DNA of 5,378 nt from Bacteroidota bacterium (GTDB taxonomy: Bacteria; Bacteroidota; Bacteroidia; Sphingobacteriales; Sphingobacteriaceae). The first letter of the stretch is position 1. Each line of letters opens with the position of its first letter. Position numbers and translations under genes: made by a program. The DNA is taken from the NCBI GenBank assembly GCA_013286985.1, contig JABDEQ010000120.1, forward strand, positions 1-5,378. The letters run 5' to 3'. Shown here piece by piece: positions 1 through 5,378 of the stretch. The notes beneath the pieces were generated by a model. It did no database searches, was not told where the DNA came from, and worked only from the letters and a program-made list of their open reading frames with translations.

Positions 1-42
1 CCCAGCGAATTTTTTAGCAGTTGACAATTGATAATCTTTTAT

Positions 43-116
43 TAAGTCGTTACTTCTAAGCCCATAGTCTTGAGTAGATAAAAACTACAGACTTAAGGCT
101 CCAGACTTAGGACTCA
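43..116. repeat. Degenerate 7-bp repeats in two opposed arms beside acyP
   Basis: Four consecutive heptamers at 89-116 (AGACTTA, AGGCTCC, AGACTTA, GGACTCA) fit the consensus RGRCTYA, three of them exactly. The array ends directly against the acylphosphatase stop codon. Left of an 11-bp A-rich spacer (78-88), five in-phase heptamers at 43-77 (TAAGTCG, TTACTTC, TAAGCCC, ATAGTCT, TGAGTAG) fit the reverse-complement consensus TRAGYCY with 0 to 3 mismatches. The arms could fold on each other: AGTCT (66-70) pairs with AGACT (89-93) and GTAG (74-77) with CTAC (85-88), leaving a 3-base bulge. On the minus strand this lies in the 3' region of acyP, but there is no U-tract, so I do not call it a terminator. 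No gene is visible in 1-116. Confidence 0.5.
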
Positions 117-398
117 CTACAATCCTTTTTTTACGATTTCAAAATTACGATAGTTTTTCAATTCGCCTTCATTAGTTTCAACAGAAGTTACCCCGGCATC
201 CTGTGGCCCCTCATTACACCAGTCTAAAAACATTTCGAGCGAAACGTTATCACCTTCGGCTGCTACAAACACATCACCATTAGGTTCATTTTTAATATAA
301 CCCTTAACACCCAACTGATCGGCAACGGCTTTGGTTGATGCCCGGTAATGTACCCCCTGCACTTTGCCTTTAATTGTTATATCGATATGCTTGATCAT
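117..398 (-). CDS. acyP: Acylphosphatase
   Basis: This is a small cytosolic enzyme (93 residues, the usual family length) that hydrolyses the carboxyl-phosphate bond of acyl phosphates such as acetyl phosphate or 1,3-bisphosphoglycerate. The N-terminal signature GKVQGVHYR (residues 11-19) supplies the phosphate-binding loop and catalytic Arg19. The second signature GYIKNEPNGDV (33-43) supplies catalytic Asn37, which positions the attacking water. Both active-site residues are intact, and the single domain fills the whole protein. The ATG start puts the first beta strand (IDITIKG) right at the N-terminus, as in homologues. No Shine-Dalgarno is visible, as is common in Bacteroidota. It lies 87 bp downstream of the amidohydrolase gene on the same strand, so the two could share a transcript, although no functional link between them is known to me. 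The physiological role of bacterial acylphosphatases is poorly defined. The family assignment is very secure. Confidence 0.96.
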   Translation of the reverse strand: MIKHIDITIKGKVQGVHYRASTKAVADQLGVKGYIKNEPNGDVFVAAEGDNVSLEMFLDWCNEGPQDAGVTSVETNEGELKNYRNFEIVKKGL

Positions 399-485
399 GA
401 ATTTGTTGGGTTATTTAGTTGATGTTGACTGCCGCGAAAATATCAAAACTTAATTAATCTGACCTGCTTAATCCAGCCCCGTCGG

Positions 486-1655
486 TCATAATATTTTTTT
501 AACTTTTGTATCCGGTGTAATTCTTAAACCATCAAGGCCCGATATTAAATTTAAGCCCGGTGTTTTGCCCGCTTCAAGCGTTCCCACTTCGTCGTCAATA
601 CCTAAAAACCTGGCGCCATTTATAGTACCCCACTCCAGCAGTGTTGCTAAACTTATTGACGGGAATTTTTGTTGAATAGTGCGCATTTCGCTTAAAATAC
701 ACAGCTTGGTGTTTGAGGCCAAACTATCGGTACCTAAGGTGATGTTATAGCCCTGCCCCATAAAAAGCTCAATTTTGGGCAGCCTGTTTTCAATGTATAA
801 ATTAGCATTGGGACAAAAGCAAAAATTTATTTTACGGTCAAATCGTTTTATAAAATAAATGTCCTTTAGGTTGGTGCAGGTATTGTGAACCAATAAAATT
901 TCCTGTTTATCAGTCAATAAAGGAATGACGGATTGAATAGAATTGCGGGCCTGTGGTTTAAAATGACTGATATCAATACCAAACGAAGCATACAGCTCAT
1001 TAAAACTGCCCGATTTGTACCGGTAAAATTTATTTTCGTCATCGCACTCCTGGTTGTGTATACTTATCAGATTATGACCGGTATCGCAATGACGCTGTAT
1101 CAACTTAAATAATTCTTTTGAAACTGAGTAAGGCGCATGAGGAGTTATGGAGCACGGCAGTGGTTTAAATTCATTCAACAGTGCGAATGCCCTGTTAAAC
1201 GTATCAGCCGCTTGAGTTGGCAAAAAACCAAAAGTTTCAATAAAGCTATGGTAGTAAAGTTTACTGGCAGTTTTAACTGAAATACTGGCATTGGTATTTG
1301 AAATATCACCAACGGCAACAATACCGTTTTCATACATTTCATTGTCGGCTTTTTGAGCTTCATCCACAACCAGGCTGTTATCGGCCCCCCTGAATTTTTG
1401 AACATTCATGATAAAATTAACCAGGCCAGTTTGCTGCTTAACTTTATCTTTCAGATGCGACAATTCCAGATGGCAATGGGTATTGACAAATCCGGGGCAT
1501 ATGATACCACTCAATTGTTCAACAGGCACATCACCCGGCGGGGCATTTTGGTCGGTAACTGATAAAATTTTACCATTATCATCAACGGTAACAATTCCAT
1601 TCTTAATTGGATCGGCACAAACAGGAAAAACGTAATCGGCTTTAAAACTTTTCAT
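486..1655 (-). CDS. Metal-dependent amidohydrolase, deaminase-type (substrate unknown)
   Basis: This 389-residue protein belongs to the amidohydrolase superfamily, in the ATZ/TRZ and nucleoside-deaminase branch. A short N-terminal beta-sandwich part (about 1-50, with the strand IVTVDDNGKI at 21-30) precedes the TIM barrel, which opens with PGFVNTHCHLELSH (54-67). Expected metal ligands are present: His60 and His62 (HxH), His200 in ISIHNQE, and Asp310 in LGTDSLASN. Glu203 (HxxE) and His257 (LLVHNT) fit the proton-transfer residues, and His173 in TPHAPYS fits a substrate contact. The spacing resembles MTA/SAH deaminase, which suggests hydrolytic deamination of a purine nucleoside or similar ring. 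Aminofutalosine deaminase of the alternative menaquinone pathway is another possibility, but no mqn gene is in the window. The C-terminus (about 340-389) returns to the sandwich domain with GTLEAGKTPGLNLI. No signal peptide is seen, so it is probably cytosolic. The ATG start is followed by a normal family N-terminus. Confidence 0.85.
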   Translation of the reverse strand: MKSFKADYVFPVCADPIKNGIVTVDDNGKILSVTDQNAPPGDVPVEQLSGIICPGFVNTHCHLELSHLKDKVKQQTGLVNFIMNVQKFRGADNSLVVDEAQKADNEMYENGIVAVGDISNTNASISVKTASKLYYHSFIETFGFLPTQAADTFNRAFALLNEFKPLPCSITPHAPYSVSKELFKLIQRHCDTGHNLISIHNQECDDENKFYRYKSGSFNELYASFGIDISHFKPQARNSIQSVIPLLTDKQEILLVHNTCTNLKDIYFIKRFDRKINFCFCPNANLYIENRLPKIELFMGQGYNITLGTDSLASNTKLCILSEMRTIQQKFPSISLATLLEWGTINGARFLGIDDEVGTLEAGKTPGLNLISGLDGLRITPDTKVKKIL

Positions 1656-1785
1656 TAAGATATAACTAACACTTGTCGTAACGTTTTCAATTAAATGACA
1701 CCCTTACATCTAAAACCTTAACTTTTAGTTATTGTTTTTAAATATAAAAAGAATGCCTTTTAAAAGATAGTTTTTTTTTATTTCG

Positions 1786-1793
1786 TACTTTTG
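1786..1793 (+). promoter_or_regulatory. Bacteroidota -7 promoter element of rlmN
   Basis: TACTTTTG matches the Bacteroidota housekeeping -7 consensus TAnnTTTG exactly and is followed by CAGC and then the GTG start of rlmN. No TTTG (-33) is found at the usual 17-23 bp upstream; the nearest T-run is TTTT at 1758-1761, 24 bp away. A run of nine T (1771-1779) lies in the spacer. With the -7 element this close to the coding region, transcription should begin at or within a base or two of the start codon. The promoter probably serves rlmN and comF together. Confidence 0.65.
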
Positions 1794-1797
1794 CAGC

Positions 1798-2856
1798 GTG
1801 AATATTGCAAAAGAAAAAATTGATATCCGTAGCCTGGGCCTCGAGGCCCTTCAGGAACGTTTTATCCAAATGGATGAAAAGAGTTTCAGGGCAAAACAGG
1901 TATATGAGTGGCTGTGGAAAAAATCTTGCGTTTCTTTCGACGAGATGAGTAATATTTCAAAAGAACTGCGCACTAAATTAGATGAGCATTTTAGCATTAA
2001 TAACGTAAAAATAAACAACTCACAGTTTAGCGCCGATAAAACTATAAAAAATTCTTTCATTTTACACGATAGTCATTTAATTGAAGGTGTTTTAATTCCC
2101 ACCCCGGGCCGTATGACTGCCTGTGTTTCCTCACAGGTGGGTTGCAGCTTAACCTGTAAATTTTGTGCTACAGGTTATATGGAGCGCAAAAGGAATTTAA
2201 ATCCTGATGAAATATATGACCAGGTGGTGCTTATTAACCAGCAGGCCATGGAAAACTATGGTGCCCCGCTATCAAACATTGTTTATATGGGCATGGGTGA
2301 GCCTTTGCTTAATTACAAAAATGTTTTGGAGTCGATAGATAGGATAACATCGGAAGACGGATTGAATATGGCCGCCAAAAGAATTACAGTATCTACAGCG
2401 GGAATAGCCAAAATGATTAAGAAGCTTGGCGACGATCAGGTAAAATTCAATCTGGCTTTATCATTGCATGCTGCCAATGATGAAAAGCGGAATACCATAA
2501 TGCCTATAAATGAGCAAAACTCATTAAAGGCACTTGCCGAAGCATTAAAATATTATTATGCCAAAACAAAAAACCCGGTAACCTACGAATATATTATTTT
2601 TGACGGCGTTAATGACAATATTCAGGATGCTGCCGAACTTGCCCAATTTTGTAAGCACCTGCCCTGCAAGGTTAATATCATTGAATACAACCCCATAGCA
2701 TTTGCCAACTTTATAAATGCCGGCGAAGATAAAGTTGAGGCTTTTGCCGACTATTTACGCAAGCAGGGAGTAAATACCCATTTACGCCGCAGCCGTGGTA
2801 AAGATATTGATGCAGCCTGTGGCCAGTTGGCCATAAAAGAAAAGGCAAAAGTTTAG
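1798..2856 (+). CDS. rlmN: Dual-specificity RNA methyltransferase RlmN (23S rRNA A2503 / tRNA A37)
   Basis: This is a radical SAM enzyme of 352 residues that adds a C2 methyl to A2503 in the peptidyl-transferase centre of 23S rRNA and to A37 of some tRNAs. The N-terminal helical RNA-binding part (about 8-65) contains FRAKQVYEWLWKK (30-42). The radical SAM barrel carries the CX3CX2C cluster motif GCSLTCKFC with Cys116, Cys120 and Cys123. YMGMGEPLLN (163-172) is the SAM-binding GEP motif. Cys341 in DIDAACGQL matches the methyl-carrying cysteine (Cys355 in E. coli) and Cys109 matches its partner Cys118, so all mechanistic cysteines are present. RLRK-like features of Cfr are absent, and the wording is RlmN throughout. 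The start is GTG: the frame is open back to a TAG at 1768, but no ATG precedes it. The next ATG (codon 25) would remove the conserved first helix. comF follows after 31 bp. Confidence 0.96.
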   Translation: MNIAKEKIDIRSLGLEALQERFIQMDEKSFRAKQVYEWLWKKSCVSFDEMSNISKELRTKLDEHFSINNVKINNSQFSADKTIKNSFILHDSHLIEGVLIPTPGRMTACVSSQVGCSLTCKFCATGYMERKRNLNPDEIYDQVVLINQQAMENYGAPLSNIVYMGMGEPLLNYKNVLESIDRITSEDGLNMAAKRITVSTAGIAKMIKKLGDDQVKFNLALSLHAANDEKRNTIMPINEQNSLKALAEALKYYYAKTKNPVTYEYIIFDGVNDNIQDAAELAQFCKHLPCKVNIIEYNPIAFANFINAGEDKVEAFADYLRKQGVNTHLRRSRGKDIDAACGQLAIKEKAKV

Positions 2857-2887
2857 GAATAATAAAAATCTGTGCTAAATTCATAAC

Positions 2888-3586
2888 ATGAATTTGCAGC
2901 GCAATTATTTATCCGACTTTGTTTCGTTACTATTCCCCGAACTTTGTGCTGCCTGCCGCGAAAGCCTTTTAGCTAATGAGCGGTTAATATGTACCGCCTG
3001 CATTTATAATTTACCCTACACCAATTTTCATTTACAGGCCGATAATATTGTTGCGCGCCAATTTTGGGGCAAAATACCTCTTGAGGGAGCCTATACCCTA
3101 TTTTATTTTAATAAAGGGGGCAAAATTCAAAACCTGATGCATCAGTTTAAATATAAAGGCGTAAAGCAAATAGGTAATTTATTGGGCAGGATAGCAGGCG
3201 AACAACTCATAAAAAATGATATTTTTAGTACGGTTGATTTTATAATTCCGGTACCGCTACATAAAAAGAGGATGCAACAACGGGGATATAATCAAAGTGC
3301 CTGCTTTGCCGAAGGCCTTGCTGAAAAGCTGAACGCCCCTGCAGAGATTGACAACCTGGTAAGATCAAAAGCTACCGAAACCCAAACTCATAAATCGAGA
3401 TTTGAGCGTTTTGAAAATATGCTGGAAGTATTTACGGTGAAACACCCTGAAAGATTAACCAATAAACATATTTTATTAGTAGATGATGTGATAACAACCG
3501 GCTCAACATTAGAAGCATGTGGTACCTGCCTGCTTAAAATACCTGGCTTAAAACTGAGTATTGCCACTATTGCCTATGCGGAGTAA
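2888..3586 (+). CDS. comF: ComF family protein (zinc-finger phosphoribosyltransferase fold)
   Basis: The 232-residue protein has the standard ComF layout. An N-terminal zinc finger has two CxxC pairs: Cys20/Cys23 in LCAACR and Cys35/Cys38 in ICTACI. A family-specific linker, GAYTLFYFNKGGKIQNLMHQFKYKG (67-91), leads into a type I phosphoribosyltransferase-like domain. That domain shows IIPVPLHKKRMQQRGYNQS (119-137), the TQTHKSRFER segment (165-174), and the PRPP-binding loop LLVDDVITTGST (196-207) with both acidic residues. ComF is needed for DNA uptake in naturally competent bacteria, where it works with the ComFA helicase in the cytoplasm. It is, however, found in nearly all Bacteroidota whether or not competence is known, and the reaction of its PRT domain is unsettled. 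The ATG has no Shine-Dalgarno. The short gap after rlmN suggests one operon. The gene converges with the receiver gene, leaving only 15 bp between stop codons. Confidence 0.93.
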   Translation: MNLQRNYLSDFVSLLFPELCAACRESLLANERLICTACIYNLPYTNFHLQADNIVARQFWGKIPLEGAYTLFYFNKGGKIQNLMHQFKYKGVKQIGNLLGRIAGEQLIKNDIFSTVDFIIPVPLHKKRMQQRGYNQSACFAEGLAEKLNAPAEIDNLVRSKATETQTHKSRFERFENMLEVFTVKHPERLTNKHILLVDDVITTGSTLEACGTCLLKIPGLKLSIATIAYAE

Positions 3587-3601
3587 GGTTTGATGGCCAA
3601 A

Positions 3602-3991
3602 TTATACTTTTTGATAAACACTTAATTTATCAAATAGGCTTTTAGGGTCAAAAGGCTTTAAAACGTAATCATTCATTCCGGCAGCATCTATTTGTTCACG
3701 TTCGGTACTTAACATGGATGCAGTTAGCGCAATAATGGGTAATTGCTGAAAATAGGGTTCATCTTTAGCGCGAATAACCTGAGTGGCTTCAATCCCTCCC
3801 ATCTCGGGCATATAAATATCCATCAACACAACATCATAATTGCGGTTGCTGGTAATTTTTTCAACGGCCTGTAATCCGTTTTCGGCAAAATCGGCAGTTG
3901 CTCCCCATTTTGATATTACCTTGTTCATCAACAACCTGTTTATCTGGTTGTCGTCAACAACAAGCACATTTATTTTTAATCCCGTTTCCAC
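3602..3991 (-). CDS. Stand-alone response regulator receiver (CheY-like) protein
   Basis: The 129 residues are a single complete receiver domain with no output domain. The acidic pocket is Asp13/Asp14 (VLVVDDNQINR, 9-19), the phospho-acceptor is Asp58 in VLMDIYMPEMGG, the switch Thr is Thr90 in ALTAS, and the conserved Lys112 is in VLKPF, so phosphorylation should be possible. The wording (VDDNxxNR, MDIxMPxMGGxEAT) is the kind usually found at the C-terminus of hybrid histidine kinases. The protein may therefore be a phosphorelay intermediate or a single-domain regulator acting by protein contact, as an inference. The start is GTG; an in-frame TAA at 4007-4009 limits any extension to five codons, none of which is ATG, so it is not the tail of a longer kinase here. 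It lies downstream of glyA on the same strand after 117 bp. No kinase gene is in the window. Confidence 0.92.
   Translation of the reverse strand: METGLKINVLVVDDNQINRLLMNKVISKWGATADFAENGLQAVEKITSNRNYDVVLMDIYMPEMGGIEATQVIRAKDEPYFQQLPIIALTASMLSTEREQIDAAGMNDYVLKPFDPKSLFDKLSVYQKV
3610..3634. terminator. Perfect 9-bp inverted repeat at the convergent gene ends (possible bidirectional terminator)
   Basis: TTTGATAAA (3610-3618) and TTTATCAAA (3626-3634) are exact reverse complements around a 7-base loop. The structure sits inside the last codons of the receiver gene (encoding FDK...YQ) and 24 bp beyond the comF stop codon, which is where a shared terminator for converging transcripts would be placed. 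The stem has only one G-C pair and there is no clean U-tract on either strand, so strength as an intrinsic terminator is doubtful. Confidence 0.25.
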
Positions 3992-4108
3992 GATACAATT
4001 TTTAGGTTAATTACTCAAATCGCCCTCTTAAACGTAACTATTAATTAAAAGGTTATAGCAACAAGTAGCCGAATTTACCAAAACAAATACTATTAAACAA
4101 ATTTTCAA

Positions 4109-5378
4109 TTAGTCAATATCTCCATCGCGGTAAAGCGGAAAATCGTGCATTAGCTTATGAACCTTTTTGCGCACTTTTTTTGTTGTGTGCTCATCTTCCG
4201 GATTGCTCAATACTTCGTCAATCAGTTCAACAATTTCGTCCATATGCTTTTCCTTTAACCCTCTGGTGGTGATAGCAGCAGTACCCACACGAATACCCGA
4301 GGTAATAAATGGCGATTTATCATCATAGGGCACCATATTTTTATTGGCAGTGATATCAGCGGCTACCAAAACATTTTCGGCTACTTTGCCAGTGATATTT
4401 TTATTGCGCAGGTCAATTAATATCAGGTGATTATCTGTGCCGCCTGAAACAATTTCGTATCCCCTGTCGGTAAAAGCTTTCGCCATTGCGGCGCCATTCT
4501 TTTTAACCTGCAGAATGTATTTCATATAATCGTCAGACAAAGCTTCCCCAAATGCTATCGCTTTTGCTGCAATAATATGTTCTAATGGGCCACCCTGTGT
4601 TCCAGGGAATACTGCCAAATCCAACAGATTTGACATCATTTTTATTTCGCCTTTCGGTGTTTTTAATCCCCATGGGTTTTCAAAATCTTTACCCAGTAAT
4701 ATCATACCTCCGCGCGGGCCACGTAAGGTTTTGTGTGTAGTAGTAGTTACAATATGGCAATGCGGCATCGGATCGTTCAGCAAACCGCGTGCTATTAAAC
4801 CTGCGGGATGTGAAATATCAGCCAATACCAGTGCACCAACTTCATCAGCCACCTTGCGGATAAACTCGTAATCCCAATCGCGCGAATAGGCTGAAGCGCC
4901 GCAAATAATTAATTTCGGTTTTTGCTCCAGGGCAACTTTTTTAAGTTGATCATAATCAACCAAACCGGTTTCCTTTTTTACACCGTAAAAATGAGGCTCA
5001 TATAATTTACCTGAAAAGTTTACCGCAGATCCATGTGTTAAGTGGCCGCCGTGCGACAAATCAAAGCCTAAAATTTTATCGCCGGGTTGCAATACTGCCA
5101 GCATAACTGCAGCATTGGCCTGTGCACCTGAATGTGGTTGTACATTGGCCCACTCAGCATTAAATAATTGTTTAGCGCGTTCAATTGCTATTGTTTCAAT
5201 TTCGTCAACTACCTGGCAGCCGCCATAATAACGCTTACCCGGTAATCCTTCAGCATATTTATTGGTTGCCACAGAGCCAGCGGCTTCCATAACCTGCTTG
5301 CTAACAAAATTTTCAGATGCTATCAGCTCAATGCCTTCTTCCTGGCGTTGCTGCTCTTCATCCAACAGCTTAAAAATC
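4109..5378 (-). CDS. glyA: Serine hydroxymethyltransferase, 5' end beyond window
   Basis: This PLP enzyme converts serine and tetrahydrofolate to glycine and 5,10-methylene-tetrahydrofolate in the cytosol, the main source of one-carbon units. Numbering here from the TTG codon at 5363-5365: IELIASENF (12-20), Tyr37/Glu39 in NKYAEG (Glu39 matches catalytic Glu57 of E. coli), Tyr46/Tyr47 in KRYYGG, Asp183 and His186 in ADISHPAG (cofactor contacts), PLP-lysine Lys212 in [14 protein letters not shown], and Arg359 in SGIRVGT (substrate carboxylate). The TTG is not the real start: the frame stays open to the window edge and the upstream codons read I-F-K-L, continuing the family N-terminus (usually M-x-R-D-x-x-I-F). 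About five to ten residues are therefore missing. Between the PLP lysine and VFPGTQGGP there are about 13 more residues than I recall in E. coli GlyA, typical of Bacteroidota. The receiver gene lies 117 bp downstream. Confidence 0.97.
   Translation of the reverse strand, partial: IFKLLDEEQQRQEEGIELIASENFVSKQVMEAAGSVATNKYAEGLPGKRYYGGCQVVDEIETIAIERAKQLFNAEWANVQPHSGAQANAAVMLAVLQPGDKILGFDLSHGGHLTHGSAVNFSGKLYEPHFYGVKKETGLVDYDQLKKVALEQKPKLIICGASAYSRDWDYEFIRKVADEVGALVLADISHPAGLIARGLLNDPMPHCHIVTTTTHKTLRGPRGGMILLGKDFENPWGLKTPKGEIKMMSNLLDLAVFPGTQGGPLEHIIAAKAIAFGEALSDDYMKYILQVKKNGAAMAKAFTDRGYEIVSGGTDNHLILIDLRNKNITGKVAENVLVAADITANKNMVPYDDKSPFITSGIRVGTAAITTRGLKEKHMDEIVELIDEVLSNPEDEHTTKKVRKKVHKLMHDFPLYRDGDID

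Noticed and set aside
21..26. TTGACA as a sigma70 -35 box
   Set aside because: Bacteroidota use the TTTG/TAnnTTTG promoter type, there is no gene start to the right on this strand, and the hexamer is part of a heptamer pair.
444..452. CAAAACTTA on the plus strand, read on the minus strand as TA-N3-TTTG, as an acyP promoter
   Set aside because: Spacing inside the element is one base too long for TAnnTTTG, and no TTTG (-33) match lies upstream on that strand.
1353..1635. Overlapping plus-strand and alternate minus-strand reading frames inside the amidohydrolase gene, and one antisense to the start of rlmN (1851-2060)
   Set aside because: They overlap well-conserved genes, show no recognisable domain and have low-complexity composition typical of shadow frames.
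1710..1728. Inverted repeat CTAAAA / TTTTAG with a 7-base loop in the divergent intergenic region, possible operator
   Set aside because: It is six base pairs, almost all A-T, in AT-rich DNA, and is expected by chance; nothing else supports a binding site.
4083..4092. TAGTATTTG on the minus strand as a promoter for the receiver gene
   Set aside because: The element has three bases between TA and TTTG instead of two, lies about 95 bp from the start, and has no clear -33 partner.
5363..5365. TTG codon as the start of glyA
   Set aside because: The frame is open to the window edge and the preceding codons (I-F-K-L) continue the conserved family N-terminus, so the gene simply runs out of the window.

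Overview
The window reads as ordinary chromosomal DNA from a member of the Bacteroidota, most likely a Sphingobacteriaceae-type organism (Pedobacter/Mucilaginibacter-like). Four things suggest this: AT-rich intergenic DNA, no Shine-Dalgarno sequences in front of the genes, a TAnnTTTG (-7) promoter element directly before rlmN, and a serine hydroxymethyltransferase with the [14 protein letters not shown] wording and an insertion after the PLP-lysine region that I associate with this phylum. The genus is an inference from memory of family sequences, not from a search.

Layout, left to right. Bases 1-116 hold no gene but carry degenerate 7-bp repeats. Next come two minus-strand genes, acylphosphatase (117-398) and, upstream of it in transcription, a metal-dependent amidohydrolase of the deaminase type (486-1655). 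An AT-rich divergent intergenic region (1656-1797) carries the rlmN promoter. The plus-strand pair rlmN (1798-2856) and a comF-family gene (2888-3586) follows, with a 31-bp gap that suggests co-transcription. They converge on two more minus-strand genes: a stand-alone response-regulator receiver protein (3602-3991) and glyA (4109 to the right edge). The 5' end of glyA runs out of the window.

The genes are mainly housekeeping. RlmN methylates A2503 of 23S rRNA (and A37 of some tRNAs). GlyA interconverts serine and glycine and feeds one-carbon units to tetrahydrofolate. Acylphosphatase hydrolyses acyl phosphates. The ComF-like protein is a zinc-finger phosphoribosyltransferase-fold protein. The amidohydrolase has a full deaminase-type metal site but an unassigned substrate, and the receiver protein has no output domain and no visible kinase partner. 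These two are the only real functional unknowns.

I did not find a new multi-gene system. The observations most worth a second look are the apparently leaderless GTG start of rlmN, the inverted heptamer arrays abutting the acylphosphatase gene, the perfect 9-bp inverted repeat inside the end of the receiver gene, and the substrate of the amidohydrolase.
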